Of a stretch of DNA of 64,000 nucleotides, positions 1-15,398 are shown piece after piece (position 1 is the stretch's first letter; each line of letters opens with the position of its first letter). The stretch comes from Tetragonia tetragonoides. Lineage: Eukaryota; Streptophyta; Magnoliopsida; Caryophyllales; Aizoaceae. The position numbers and the translations under genes were made by a program. Where the stretch lies: the NCBI GenBank assembly GCA_038025085.1, contig CM076147.1, positions 33,082,766 through 33,146,765 on the forward strand. The letters run 5' to 3'. The notes below the pieces were generated by a model. It saw nothing but the letters and a program-made list of their open reading frames with translations, had not been told where the DNA came from and did no database searches.

Positions 1-1384
1 AATGTTGGAAATTCACTTTGTGTAGCAATGTTTACTTGTTGAGATTCATGTGAGGAGATGCATGATTTATTGTGTTCATTGAACGAAAATTATGTTAATA
101 ATTGTTCAATTGGAATATAGCTTGTATTGCTATTCTTGTATCATGTTGGTAACCATGTGGATTCATGTTGGTAAGCATGGTACTTCAATAAGTTGAAATG
201 AACTTTGACTATTGGAACCTATTTAAAGGTATTGAACTAGGTGGTTCTGATGTGAGGCCTAGATGCCATTCACGTGAAATTTGCCATCGGAAATTGTAAC
301 CTTATTGTGTTATTTGAGAATCTCCAAGATTATGTGAATTACTTGTTATGTGATCACCATATTAAAATGAATTGAGAGTTAAGACTTCTTTGGTAATGGA
401 TCCACCAAAGGACGCGAATGGGAATTGTCACTTGTTATGTTGAGTGGGTCCATAACAGCGGGTATGGCCCCAACGTATTGAAATCTTGTATCCATACTGA
501 GTAATTGGGCGAGTGGTTCTCTAGAACAGTTCTTCCTGTAGACTTAAGGGTCGAAGGAGGGTATGCATACTAAGGAACATTAGAAGTACTTCGGGAGTCA
601 TCTATACTCCGGGACGGTTGATCCCTCTTTTACCAATGTGCACGGGACTAAGATCCTATTGAATCGACTGCGGTTGGTTTGACTATTCTTGCGATTCTCT
701 TCTCTCTAATGAACTTGGCTAATGGATAATAATAAATATTGGATTTATTATTTGGTGTTTATGCGTGTCTTTAAATTAAAGCATGTTGTCCTATTTTCTT
801 TAAGCATGATCGTTACCTTTAATTAAGCATGTTGGCTTAACTTGGAGATTTAAATGGACTATGTAATTATGAATAACCCAACGTAGCTGATTGGTTGTTT
901 TTCTTTTTACTTGTGTTTGTTGTCCATTTCTCTTCAATGATGTGCCTTTGATGAACCTATATGGAATTCGTCTATATGGGGGAGTAGATTGACAGGATTG
1001 TGTAGCTCGTGGAGTAGAGCTAGGAAAGGCGATAAAAGAAGATTGTATATCTTCTAAGAACAATTTACTTTTATTTGTTTAGACTGGAATTTATTATTAT
1101 TGGGATTTTTATTATTGTAATGAGATTAATTCTCTTGCATGAGAATTAATAGTTTACTATTTCTTACTTCATTTGGATTATTTGTTTTAAGTTTAGTTGG
1201 AAAAGATAGTTATTATTTAACTATGTAGTATGTATGTTTGGGATATAAACATTTGGTTTCTTTCTAACCTTGTATTTACTTTGAACATTAAATACGGCGG
1301 TAATGCTTCGAAGTTCCAGGGTTTTTTCGCTGCAACTCGTGATTTTAAATGGTTTTAAATTAGACGAAAATTCGGGGTGTTACA
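1..1384. mobile_element. 3' part of a Ty3/gypsy-like LTR (truncated by window start)
   Basis: The stretch ends in GGGGTGTTACA, a terminus common in plant Ty3 (chromovirus-type) LTRs, and satellite sequence begins immediately after it. Short motifs (TTGTCCATTT, GATGAACCT, GGAGTAGA) recur in the same order near the 3' end of the 16.2-20.6 kb LTR, so the two are probably related. No gag or pol coding is visible. The short ORF at 800-1063 is not recognisable. The internal region and the other end would lie left of the window. The family assignment is inferred from the termini only. Confidence 0.6.
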
Positions 1385-3098
1385 GATATCACCCATGCCT
1401 TTTGTGTTTCGACTGTTACACTAGTGTCCCATAAAACGCCCTTACAAGTCTATCAGGGACCATATAAGCAAACCTGAGTGCCTCCCATGTTTCTTAGGGG
1501 ATTTCCGTGCGATTTAGTACGAAAATATTCACCTTAATTCTGGGGTCTCTCGAAAGCCTAAAAAACATTTTTATCAAACTTCTCCGGGGGTTTATCATGT
1601 CCCTATTGGACCCTCGTTGCCCCGGAAGGGTCATCCGCATCCCCGAACTTTGATATCACCCATGCATTTGGTGTTTCGATTTACATTAATATCCCATAAA
1701 ACGCCCTTCCAAGCATATCAAGGACCAGATAAGCAAACCCGAAGGCCTCACATATCCCTCAGGGGTGTTACGTGTGATTCGGTACGAAAATACTCACCTT
1801 CATTGCGGAGCCTCTCGGAAACCCAAAAAACATGGATTATAGCCTTCGTTTTCGGCTTCCCAGGATCCGTGTGTCATTTTTGCCCAAACTTATACTAGGG
1901 GGTCTATCATGTCCCTAGAGGACCCTTGTTGCCCAGGGAGGGGTATCCGAATCCCCAAACTTTGATATCACCCGTGCCTTTGGTGTTCCAGCTCTTACAC
2001 CAATGTCCCGTAAAATGCCCTTTCAAGCCTATCAGGGACCAGATCAGCAACCACGAGTGCCTCCCATGTCCCTTATGGGTGTTCCGTCCGATTTGGTACG
2101 AATATATTTACCTTCGTTCCGGGGCCTCTTGGAAGCCCAAAAAATGTGGATTATAGCCTTTGTTTTCGGCTTCACGGGGCTCCGGTGTCATTTTTTCTCA
2201 AACTTATACGGGAGGTCAATCGTGACCCTAGAGGACCCTCAGTGCTGTGGGAGGGCCATCCGGATCCCCGAACTTTGATATCACCCATGCCTTTGTTGTT
2301 TCGACTCTTACACTAGTGTCCCACAAAAAGCCCTTCCAAGCATATCAGGGACCAGATAAGCAACCCCGAGGGCCTCCCATGTCCCTTAGGGTAGGGGTGT
2401 TTCATGCGATTTGGTACGAAAATATTAACCTTCATTGCGTGGCCTCTCGTAAGCCCAAAAAACGTGGATTATAATCTTCATTTTTGGCTTTTCGAGGATC
2501 GGGTGTCATTTTTGCCCAAACTGCTCCGGGAGGTCTACCATAACTCTACAGGACCCTCGGTGCCCCGTGAGGGTCATCCGGATGCCCGAACTTTGATATC
2601 ACCTATGCCTTTGGTGTTCCAACTCTTACACCAGTGTCCCGTAAAACGCCCTTCAGCCTTGCAGGGACCGGATAAGCGATCTCGAGCGCTTCCCATGTCC
2701 CATAAGGGCGTTCCGTGCAATCTGGTGCGAAAATATCCACCTTCGTTATGATGCCTTTTGGAAGCCCAAAAAACGCGGATTATAGACTTTGTTTTCGGCT
2801 TCTGGGGGCCCGAGTGTCATTTTTGCCCAAACTTTTCCGAGAGGTCTATCATGACCCTAGGGGGATTTCGGTGCACCAAGAGTGTCATTCGCATCCCCGA
2901 ACTTCGATATCACCCATCTTTTCGGTGTTCCGTCTCTTAAATTTGTGTCTCGTAAAAATGCCCCTACAAGCCTATCAGGGACCCGATAACGGACTTCAGG
3001 GCCTCTTATTTTCCCTAAGAGTGTTTTGTGTGATGTGGTGTGAAAATATACACCTTCTTTCCGAGACCTCCTGCAAGCCCAAAAAATGGGGATTATAG

Positions 3099-3225
3099 GT
3101 TATTTCGGGTTAAAACGGGTCGGGTCATTTCAAGTTTGAACTTTTTCGCTTCGGCTTTCGGTCGGGTCTGTGGCGGACCAGGTTCGGGTCAATCGTTAGG
3201 TCGAGTCAGTTTTTGCCATCTCTAA
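3099..3225. mobile_element. CGGGT-rich insert inside a satellite unit
   Basis: A 127-bp segment rich in CGGGT/TCGGG interrupts a satellite unit. It is flanked by ATTATAG (3092-3098) and TTTATAG (3226-3232), which resembles a short target duplication. Its composition matches the larger element at 54947-55565, so it may be a deleted copy of that family. Confidence 0.4.
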
Positions 3226-3339
3226 TTTATAGCCTTTGATTTTTGGTTTCTTGGGGCCCCGTTTTCGTTTTTGCCTCAATTTCTGCAGGGGGTATATCTT
3301 CACCCTAGACGACCATCGGTACCTCGTGACGACCATACG

Positions 3340-3732
3340 TAGAGCTGTTCATAACCGGATATCCGAAATTTCGGATGATGAATTTTGATATCCATATCCG
3401 AAAAAATTATTTTTTTTCTATTTAAATTGAATTTAATTTGGTTATTTTTTGGATATTTTGGATATTTCGGACATACGAATCCGAAAGTATCCAAAATTTA
3501 TCGATAAAATCCAAAAAAATTGGATAGTTTTCGAATAGTTTCGGATATTTCGCATTACCGTATCCGAAATATCCGAAAAATATCCGAAATGATGATTTTT
3601 TGGATATCCGAAATTTTCAAAGTTGATATCCGTATCCGTAATTTTGAATATCCGTTTTTTCGGATATTTTCGGATTGGATATTTGGATTTTAGGATCGGA
3701 TGCTCGGATACGAATTCTTTTGAACAGCCCTA
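3340..3732. mobile_element. ATCCGAAA-rich element with short inverted ends
   Basis: A block made almost entirely of variants of GGATATCCGAAA. It starts TAGAGCTGTTCA and ends TGAACAGCCCTA, an imperfect inverted pair. Satellite sequence continues on both sides, so this is an insertion. A clear 8-bp target duplication is not preserved (ACCATACG versus TTATTACG). The ends look hAT-like, but the assignment is tentative. Confidence 0.45.
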
Positions 3733-4387
3733 TTATTACGGGTCCTGAACTCCGTTTTCACCCATGGGACATGGCGCTCGCTGGGTGCTAGGACATGAGA
3801 CATGGGCCACCCAGATTTTGTTTCAATATAATTTTGATGTACTTAGTTTAATTCGATCCATTGTCTATTATGATTATAGGTTTGGTAGAAGAACTGTATA
3901 ACAGTGTATTATCAAGTTTCTTAATAAAAGTTCAATAATTGTTTTCTAATCATTCAGTCAAATATAGATCAAAGTTTACAGAATGACTAATTATAATAAG
4001 TAGAACTATAATGCAACAAACAATGTCATTGTGGGGTAGATACCTCTAACTTTTATAGAGGCGCCATAAGCTAATGAATGTCTTTCTAATTTTATTTTTT
4101 TTTATCAATGGTTAATACATGGTCAGTGAATGATTATTAACATGACTTGAGTGCATCCATTCCCCCAATATATTAATATTTGCCCAAAATAAATTGTGAA
4201 CCATGTTGCGGATGAACATCTCCAAATCCCGCATTGGTGTTGTTTAAGCGTTTTATTTACCTGTTAATTACAAAATTAGCACCAAGAAATAAATAGAAAA
4301 TTATTACAACAAAATTAGAAGCAAGGTAATCCATCAGAAAACATTAAATTTTAAAAAAAAATTAAACGAAAAAGAGCTAAAATATCT

Positions 4388-4414
4388 CGTGCATCGCACG
4401 TGCATGCACACTAG
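4388..4414 (+). mobile_element. Helitron-like 3' terminus
   Basis: A short hairpin (CGTGC at 4388-4392, GCACG at 4396-4400) is followed by a CTAG end before a T at 4415. A subterminal hairpin and a CTRR end are the hallmarks of Helitron 3' ends. The matching 5' end (TC, next to A) could not be placed, so only the terminus is annotated. Confidence 0.5.
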
Positions 4415-4415
4415 T

Positions 4416-6642
4416 TTATTTTATATTTGTCTTGATAATATATGAGCAACTTTTGTATGAGACAAATTCACGGAAAAATAGGGTTAATATTTATACATAT
4501 TAGGGTCACTTTTTATGAACAGTGACCATTATTTTACTAAAAAGTAACCTTTGTCTCATCAAAAATTACAGTAAAACTGTCTTAAACATGTTTTTGTGAT
4601 AATGTATATGAAGTAGAGTAGAGATTTTGGGGATGATAATGGTTCAGGTCTGAATCGTGTCACCTAAATCTAGACTCATTTATGTCTTCGGGTCTAGTTC
4701 CAAAGCTAATCCATACATGCCCCACATAATCTATAGTACTTGGACCCAAATATAGGCCAGATTCTTTCGTTTAGTGGATCCGTAGCACTAAGTGGCTACA
4801 ATCATCGATAAATTAATAAATAAAGATATACTTACCTATTATATTTTGTAGGCATTTAAATTTTAGATTTTTAGCAAATATCATTTAACAACATAATTTT
4901 TGAAAAATTAAAAAAATTCAATTTTCCACGAATGGTTCTGTACATAGTCTTCACCTTTTTCTTCTTTTTCCTTTTTAGTTCAAAGTTTTTCAGGTTAACC
5001 TTTGGATCGAATATGGTACGATGATATAGGACAAGGATCCAGATTCAGATTCATTTACAATACTTGGACCCAAACCTAAATCATTTGGGTCAGAAAAAAG
5101 GGACTTTGACCCTAATAAATAGGTTTAGATCCATAGGTCTAAGTCGGTGCTCAAATCCATTGCAGCTTAGTATGAGGATTCAAAAAGTGATACATGTATT
5201 CATTTGGGGATATTTGATACGAGTAAAAACAATATTTGGCGTTCCACTTTTTTTCCTTCGTCTTTTTATTTGTGGCTCATTTTTTTTAACGGAATGGTGC
5301 AGAAACGACGCGGATAATGGAGCAAAATGTGAGACGATGAATTGTAAAATAGGGTACAACGTTGAATAGAACGGCACGGAACAGATTAAAATAGAAGGGT
5401 GCGAAATAAATCGGAATGGAACGGAATTGAATACAACATGAAAACAACGAAAAGAATAATAAAGCTAAGATAGAAAATTTAAAAAATATATTATTAAAGA
5501 TTAATTATTGATGGAATGGATGAGGAAGGTGGTGGAACGAGACAAGGGGTTGGTGTCTGTGAGCGTGGGGCGAGTCCACTTAATATTGTGGGAAGCCCGC
5601 TAGCTAAGCTATCAACACATTTTCAGCCCAACTTATCATCGCGTATTTGCGTGCGTTGTATCTTGTATTCTTCTTGTATGTTCCACAATTACATGCGCAT
5701 CCCTCCTTGTCCTTGCCTCCTTGGACTTCTTTTTCTTTGGTATTTTTTGTCTTGCACAATAACATGCTCGTTTGAGTTAAAATTGTAATAGGTTGAAACT
5801 TTGAAAATTGAGTTACTTGATGATCCTTGAAAGCTAGCCTTGTTGCTACGATTTTATGAGTTGTATGTGGCAACATCGTAATTTCAAAATCCGAGATGCT
5901 ATGTTGACAAGGCTAATTACGATGATTGTTCAGTTATTTTGATATGCTCGTTGTTGAACATGAAACTGTGAGAGTTCAAACATGTATAATGTAGGCGGGG
6001 TGTCTGAATCACCATACATTTTTACCTTCCTTTTGTTTTGAGGAAATAGCTAATTACTAAAGAGGACTAGAGGAGTAGTGAATAGGCACTAACCTTTTTC
6101 TTGTTACGGGGACAGGGTACGAGGATTGTTTTTTACTTTGTCCAACATTGATATTTTATTGTTCTATCTGTCTTATTTGTTCTCATTGTTATGGCGGCTT
6201 TCTATCATTTTCTAAAAAAAAGTTAATTATACTAAAGGCACTTTCCACTTTTAATCCATTCTCTTTATAATTCAAATGACTTTAACAAATTACATTGAGC
6301 ACATCAATACTTGTCGTCGAACTATTATTCAACTCTTCTTCAATTTCAAAACATGTCTTTTTACAAAAAAGGGGTCCAAATCCATATTCTTTGTTCCACT
6401 GGGGCAGAATTCTAACAAAGTGAAGGGATAATAGTCAAGGCTGTAAGACTAAGGTTAAATGTGGATTAGTGTTGAAATTTACAAGATTGTGTTAGATATC
6501 GTTACCTTCTTTTGCAACTATCAATAGAGCTAAACTATATTATTGTAGACAATATATGTAGGATTAGAGTTAGATATGTCATATGTAGATATTTGAAATT
6601 CATAATAATTTTTATGTTAGTTGTTTAGCATTTGTATATAGA
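4416..6642. other. Gene-free AT-rich stretch
   Basis: No coding region, RNA gene or clear transposon is recognisable. ORFs up to 101 codons (5064-5369, 5516-5788) have no recognisable domains and low-complexity composition, and I treat them as chance. Confidence 0.5.
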
Positions 6643-6929
6643 GGGTGTGTTTTTTAGAGTTGAACATAACTGGACTGAACTAAAATGAAATGAACTGATG
6701 AACTGAATTCAACACCATTGCATTGAAATGAACACCACTGAACTGAACTGAACACCACTGAATTGAATTGAAGCCCACTTTCTATGTGAGATAAAATGTA
6801 TGTTTCTGAATTGAACACCGCTAAACTAAATTGAGCATCACTGAACTGACACATGACCACTATTGAACTAAATTGGACCGAATTAAGCTAAGATAAACTG
6901 ACCAAATTATAAGTTCTAAAGAACACACC
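6643..6929. mobile_element. MITE with GTGTGTT ends
   Basis: The element begins GGGTGTGTTTTTTAGAG and ends TCTAAAGAACACACC, an inverted pair, and is flanked by AGA on both sides (6640-6642 and 6930-6932). The interior is built from repeated ACTGAACTGAA-type motifs. The same terminal motif bounds the larger element at 47733-48592. No coding capacity. Confidence 0.5.
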
Positions 6930-8046
6930 AGACTTCAACTTGTGTGTGCTAGTATATTAGTTTAGTTTCTTGAGAGAACTAAGAAATTTTATTCATGACC
7001 ATCCAGAATAAAGAATCATATGAATTGAATGTAAAACCTCATATTTCCAACAAAGTTCATACATACGTTTCATCATGAATTTACATAATTTGTAATAAAA
7101 AATTATTAGAGTAACAGTTTTTACATTAATTGAACAGAATTAAACTGAATTGATTTAAATAAAATTACGTTAAGGTTAAGAGAGCCTTGGAGGGGAAATT
7201 AGTTGATCATTCAACCAAGTAATCAGTTATAGTTAATTAGCGATAAAAATTATTGCTCAAATGGGCGGTGTAGCCACTAATCCCTTTGAAGGTTTGTAAA
7301 GCCTCCTTTCCCTTTCATTTGGCTGCTTGTGTTGTGCACTTGTGTAGTTGTGTGCATATGCAAATAAAGAGATTCGATAAGAGCTTTAGTTTTAATGTTG
7401 GTTGACCCTTAAAATACCATAAAGCTCAACTAACCTAGCACTTATAATTGCAACTTCGCATGCACCAGAATGACATATAGCTCGTGCTACTTGCTCCACT
7501 GAGAAATACTTGTCATTCATCATATAGTAGCCATCCAAGTTCCAACATGGTAAATGGATATGGAGAAGACCATGCGCACTGATGGTAACCCTTTTTAATA
7601 CATCAAGTATTCAAGTTTATGTAAACATGTTCTCGCAATATCAAGCTTTCTATATATTGGTTAATAGATGATGAGGTATTAGTTTAGGTAATTAATAAGG
7701 AATATAACATTGATTGGGCCTCCCGTCACAATTTAAGCTTAAACTGATGGTTAAAGATTTAAGAAAGCATTGAGCATGCGTATAAGCAAGTGGGTTACTC
7801 TATCCACCGCCAATTGATTTTAGATTGGAGCCTCACTTATGTGCTAACCAGGAAAAAGGTCCAATTATTGAAATTTATCATATTTCACATTCAACAATAA
7901 TATTGCAATACAATATTAACTTAGCAAGAAAGCGTAACAATATTCGTTTACGAGCGAGCACGTAAGAGCATTTTCATTATGAGATAAAAGAAGAATGACT
8001 TAAATCGATCACTTGAATTTCTTTTTTTATAAAATTGAACTAAACT
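6930..8046. other. Gene-free stretch
   Basis: AT-rich, with scattered ACTGAA-type motifs typical of the local MITEs. I see no gene, RNA or bounded element. Confidence 0.5.
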
Positions 8047-8480
8047 GAATAGTAACATATCAGGATGAAAAAGTAAATCAATGGACTGAACTGAATTAAA
8101 CCAATTACTAAATAAGTGTTGATCGAGGCCGACGGCGTGAAGGTGGGAAAGAGAAGAAAAGGTAAGGCCTTTCCATTTGATAAGAGTCACTTCAAAAAAT
8201 TTAACCAAAAATACACAAACAAGGGACAATGCAGAGCTTCTCCGCACGCACGCTTTGGACTTTGAATAGTAACATATCAGGATGAAAAAGTAAATCAATG
8301 AACTGAACTGAATTAAACCAATTACTAAATAAGTGTTGATCGAGGCCGACGGCGTGAAGGTGGGAAAGAGAAGAAAACGTAAGGCCTTTCCATTTGATAA
8401 GAGTCACTTCAAAAAATTTAACCAAAAATACACAAACAAGGGACAATGCAGAGCTTCTCCGCACGCACGCTTTGGACTTT
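8047..8480. repeat. 217-bp tandem duplication
   Basis: Two head-to-tail copies, 8047-8263 and 8264-8480, with only two differences seen by eye (ATGGACTG versus ATGAACTG, and AAAAGGTAAG versus AAAACGTAAG). The ORFs on both strands here (for example 7948-8464) are duplicated shadows without a recognisable product. The near identity indicates a recent duplication. Confidence 0.9.
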
Positions 8481-8769
8481 GGAGTGATATTCCTAAAGAG
8501 AGATCATGTCATAACAAGGGGAAGTAGAAGTAGATAGGCACGTAGGGACATAAGTCTTTCATCATGTTCTGAATGTGGGATATTGGTGGGTTACTACAAA
8601 TCTTAGTCTTTTTCATCTAATGATGCCTAAAAAGTGGGTTTATGTGCACCCAAACGGCACCCCCTTTGTCTAGCACAAATGTTGATTATTGTTGGAAACT
8701 TTGGGAAGGGGGTATTACTGCACCAATGTCAAAATTGCTATGATTTACTGACTTTCCCTAGAAGAAAGC

Positions 8770-9079
8770 CAGAGCCGGCTTAAGGGGGTGGTCAGAGGGG
8801 CGACCGCCTAGGGCCCCAACTTGAGTAGGGTCCAAACAACAATGAAAAATTAAGTTAAATAAAAAAACTTGCAAATACTAAACATGAAAAAGGGGGTGGT
8901 TCTTTGGTTGGAAATGAGTTGTGTTGCTCCTTATGTACATTGGGTCCTGAGTTCAAATCTCTATGGCCACTATTTTTTTTTTTTTTTTTTTTTTTTTGCG
9001 ATAAAACAAGTTATTCATACATTAGAGGCCCTCACTTTTATCCCGTCCCGGGGCCTCTAAAACCTTAAGGACGGCCCTG
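8770..9079. mobile_element. Non-autonomous hAT element, 310 bp
   Basis: The ends are CAGAGCCGGCTTAAG and CTTAAGGACGGCCCTG, inverted and of the hAT CAGGGCCGG type. An exact 8-bp target duplication AAGAAAGC lies at 8762-8769 and 9080-9087, as expected for hAT. The interior has a T-run (about 8972-8997) and a stretch resembling tRNA-like promoter boxes (GAGTTCAAATCTC). No transposase. Confidence 0.85.
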
Positions 9080-9271
9080 AAGAAAGCTCATGGCTTAGTT
9101 AAAGGGGTTCATAAGCTAAGCCAACCATGTTCTTTGAATATGTATAATGCGTCTTCCACGTTTCAAGTTTGTCTCAGTAGAGTGGAAAGGATAGGTAAAG
9201 CGTCATGTGTGAGATACTGAGATGTATGCTGGGGCATTGTGGCAAGTGTCAAATGGGGTGAAAATTAACAT

Positions 9272-9682
9272 CGGGTGTTTGGATATTGGTTTGTGGGTTG
9301 TTTTTTGGTAAAATTGAATGTTTGATCAGTTCATCATCCAATATTGGTGTTTGGATGTTAGTTTGTGAGATTGGCTTTTGGGTTCCCACAAGCCAACTTT
9401 TGAAAAGCCAAAGAGGATAGCTTTTGGGTATTGGCTGGTCACATTAATATAGTCCAATGACAAGATAGTCTAAGACTTGCAATTATTTACTTCTATGTCA
9501 TCAATTTCCTCTATCATATGAATGTCCTTATAAGTCATTTTACATAATACCAGCTAATGTTACCAGTCAATATCACCAAACATCTCTTTCCAGACATGCA
9601 ATGTTACTAGTCGGTTAAATCAGCTAACAATATCAGCCATCAGCCAACAGCTAATGTCACCAGCCAATTGCCAAACAAGGTC
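9272..9682. mobile_element. MITE-like element
   Basis: The left end CGGGTGTTTGGATATTGG and the right end CCAATTGCCAAACAAGGTC form an imperfect inverted pair, flanked by CAT on both sides. The interior repeats GCCAACAGCTAATGTCACCAG-like phrases. The superfamily is uncertain. Confidence 0.5.
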
Positions 9683-9794
9683 CATATGTTTTGACCAAAT
9701 ACGAAATTTTGAAATTGGAAGCAAGAGGCATAGATATTATCCGGAGAAGACATGAGACTACGCAATAGCTAATCAGTAATCCCCACCGGCTAGC

Positions 9795-9965
9795 TAGGGC
9801 TCTTCAAAAAAATTTGTTTCCGATCATCTGATTCAGAAACTCGATCCGAAAATACTTGGAAAAAACAGATACTCTAAATTTCAGATATCCAAAATTTTGG
9901 ATACGGATTTGCATACCAAATTCGAAAACTTCAAATATCGAATTCGGATTTCAAAATATCCAAAA
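9795..9965. mobile_element. Relic of the ATCCGAAA-rich element family
   Basis: It starts TAGGGCTCTTCA, like the reverse complement of the right end of the 3340-3732 element, and continues with GATCCGAAA/GGATATCC-type motifs. The opposite end is missing, so this is a truncated copy. Confidence 0.4.
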
Positions 9966-10056
9966 AAACAACTTAATAACCCACAAAATTTATTAACTCA
10001 AAAGAGGAAGCTGTGACCTGTGAGTGAGGGGCAAGATTTCCGGTAAAAACAACTTA

Positions 10057-10302
10057 GGCTTTGTTTGATTCACCTTAATTTTACTTAAATTTGATCCAGT
10101 TTACTCCAGTTGTGTAATTTTATCACTCAGATAACTTTTTATTACGAAATAAGTTAATAATGATAACAATGTCATCGAAAAGATATCAAAGCATATTTTA
10201 AATGAATCCACTATTAAATATGTCTGGCGAATATTAAATGGTTAACAGTCAAGTTAAGAAAATCAATTCAGTTCAGTTTTTTCAAGAGAATCAAACGGAG
10301 CC
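10057..10302. mobile_element. PIF/Harbinger-like (Tourist-type) MITE, 246 bp
   Basis: The left end GGCTTTGTTTGATTCACCTT and the right end GAATCAAACGGAGCC are inverted, with a TTA target duplication (10054-10056, 10303-10305). A relative lies at 16439-16715. The TTA duplication and the TTTGATTC ends fit the PIF/Harbinger class. Confidence 0.75.
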
Positions 10303-11254
10303 TTAATAACCTGCAAAATTAAGACGGAGAAAACAAATTCATCCTCTGTGCACTACATATACGATACATAAAACTTCCTCTGGTTATATGTTGATAGTTC
10401 ATAGTACCCAACTACCCATCCCGTCACACATATTCCTCACTTGCACTTCATTCATCATAAATCATTTATCAATCATACATATATTACATGATAATGAAAA
10501 TATGGGGGATGAAAGAACTGAAGCCAGACAAGGCCTCACAGAGTCACAGGTAACAATAACTAGCTAAAATGCATCTCTATGTAGTCAATACTAGGCTGTT
10601 CTTGGCAAGAGCAACCAGCCAATCCATCCCGAACTCACCATTTCATACCTCGTCCTTTCTTTCCTTTCTTGGTTATAATGCGGCTCAAATGTACAATTAC
10701 ATAGATTTGATAGGGGAGGAAACATATGATTGAACGCATCTACACCACTCTTCTAGAACAAGACCAACATCACAGGAGGGTTTGATTACCTTTCCAATAC
10801 AATCTGCATTCCCTTAGAAGAGTATCCATTTACAAATACCAAAACTGCACAGCTCATCGGTGACAAACTAGCAACCAACACAAGCCTTTCATTCGGGTAC
10901 CGACATACACCTAACTGTTTGGGATTAACCCTCACCACTGACCAGTATATCAATCCTCAGCCTGCAACCAGGGCAAAACACGAGATCCACCTCAAAATAC
11001 ACAATACAGTTTTCAGAAAAATACCCCTCTTCACCAAAGAACAATGTAGAGAATGAAAAGGAAATGATATAGTTATAGATATTTCTGCTAAAAAAGAACA
11101 GTGAAAATCAAACTGCAATACAATACATGATTAAAGTATCTCGACCAATCTCAGACTCACTTAACAAAAAAAAAATAGAATTTTTAATATACTCTCAAAA
11201 AGACATGTATCTCGCTCGAGATTCTAATTGGTTTTTGTCTAATACTTGGATTTA
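10303..11254. other. 3' flank of RPS3
   Basis: No gene is seen. The part nearest 11254 is probably the RPS3 3' untranslated region (the gene is on the minus strand). The end of the transcript cannot be fixed from sequence alone. Confidence 0.4.
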
Positions 11255-14245
<2,991 letters not shown>

Positions 14246-14317
14246 GACTGGGGAGAGGGGGTGAGAGAGAGAAACCCGGCAGAAGAGGAGGTTGCGGCTC
14301 TATTCGAGTTCAGTTAG

Positions 14318-14327
14318 AAACCCTAAA
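14318..14327 (-). promoter_or_regulatory. Telo-box of RPS3
   Basis: AAACCCTAAA, about 75 bp upstream of the RPS3 start codon. Telo-boxes near the transcription start are a known hallmark of plant ribosomal protein genes. Confidence 0.7.
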
Positions 14328-14363
14328 TCTCACCAGAGAGTTTATGGAAGATAATGCTGAGTG

Positions 14364-14372
14364 CTTTATATA
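14364..14372 (-). promoter_or_regulatory. Probable TATA box of RPS3
   Basis: Reads TATATAAAG on the RPS3 strand, about 120 bp upstream of ATG and about 40 bp upstream of the telo-box, a spacing that would put transcription start near 14335. Confidence 0.6.
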
Positions 14373-14427
14373 TGAGAGAGAGATGATCAGGTGTGGATGT
14401 ACATTGGATTGTGTCACTCCGCTGTGA

Positions 14428-14458
14428 TGGGCTGGGACTGGGAGCAAGAGTTAGCCCA
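14428..14458. promoter_or_regulatory. Site II-like motifs of RPS3
   Basis: TGGGCT occurs in both orientations (plus at 14428-14433, minus at 14453-14458). TGGGCY site II motifs commonly pair with telo-boxes in plant ribosomal protein promoters. The minus-strand copy overlaps the target duplication of the adjacent retroposon. Confidence 0.5.
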
Positions 14459-14470
14459 AAGGTAAATGAT

Positions 14471-15398
14471 TTTATTTTTTATTTTTTTTTTGAAAAGGCA
14501 AGGAAGCCGACCAGAAATGGTCAAGAATACAGGTACTCAAACGGAACAGTAACGACTAACGAATATGAACAAACAACAAAAGTAAAAGATCCCAAAAAAA
14601 AATCTCGAAGAATGTTGCCAGATCCTTTCTTCAATAGCCTCTTTTTCAATCCTGCAAAGGAACCAAGTCACGGCAAAATTCGAGAGCATAAAATTCATGC
14701 CTCCACCGCCAGGACAAACACTAACTTCACCATTATGGTGGCAAGTGGTTTCAGAAGAAAAAACAATCAACAAAGAGGAACAGAATGATAAGTCAATCCA
14801 AACCATCATCCACCACATAGAACAACAACTTCTTTATCTTCATTTTCATCTTCACATTGTAATTTCATCAAATTAAATAAGAAAATTCAGCTAATAGATG
14901 GTGGCGGATGAGCCAAAATGGTGCTTTAGCAAATGCATAAAAGTGTTACTCCATCCTTTAAGCTTGCTTAGCTTAGGGTGGGGGAGTTCTCTACTCATAG
15001 TGCTACTACCAAATAATAGAGTCATTTAAATGTAATGTCATACAGCTAATACCCAGGCCATAAGAATATTAACTAAAAAAAAATATGCTAACAGAGGTAA
15101 GCACCAACAAAGTACTACCAAAAAAATCAGCTTATGAACAAGTTTCTTCAAATTAAAAGTCTGGTATAGGCTTAAAAAAAATGGAGAAGTGAAATCACTA
15201 TATTCACGTTATTCTTGTCAAGGTAACAAATCTTGCAGTTTTTCTAAGAGTTAGTTGATCAAGTAATGTGAAATGCCTTCTGTAGGCCAACAAAATTAAA
15301 TGAATAAAAATTTAGAAATCCATCATTGTGGCTTGCTCAGCCTGGGAGATGGATTAATTCTGTTAAACATTTCTTTGCTAAAAACACATTTTCTATAA
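14471..15398 (-). mobile_element. Retroposed sequence with poly(A) tail and 16-bp target duplication
   Basis: CCCAAAGGTAAATGAT occurs exactly at 14455-14470 and 15399-15414. The 928-bp insert ends, on the minus strand, in an A-rich tail (T-rich at 14471-14494 on plus). This is the signature of LINE-driven retroposition. The 3' sequence (before the tail: GGTCGGCTTCCTTGCC) does not match the LINE in NDHU. A 93-codon minus ORF (14537-14818) has no recognised domain. It could be a 5'-truncated LINE of another family or a retroposed cellular transcript. Confidence 0.8.

Larger units (their letters stand above)
1385..3770 (+). repeat. Satellite array A, unit about 313 bp
   Basis: A tandem repeat whose units can be phased on the motif GATATCACCCATGCC: GATATC falls at 1386, 1652, 1964, 2277, 2595 and 2906, giving intervals of 266, 312, 313, 318 and 311 bp. 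Each unit contains CCCAAAAAACGTGGATTATAG and a TCTATCATGACCCTAG block. Units are diverged from one another by eye, so the array is old. It is interrupted by inserts at 3099-3225 and 3340-3732; unit-like sequence resumes at about 3735 and fades near 3770. The many short ORFs here (60-127 codons) are by-products of the repeat. Confidence 0.85.

Noticed and set aside
1617..3225. Overlapping plus-strand ORFs of 60-127 codons
   Set aside because: They recur with the satellite period in several frames and have no domain; they are by-products of the repeat.
14393..14818. ORFs of 131 and 93 codons on opposite strands
   Set aside because: They lie in the retroposed insert upstream of RPS3 and match no family I know; they may be relics of the parent sequence, not genes.
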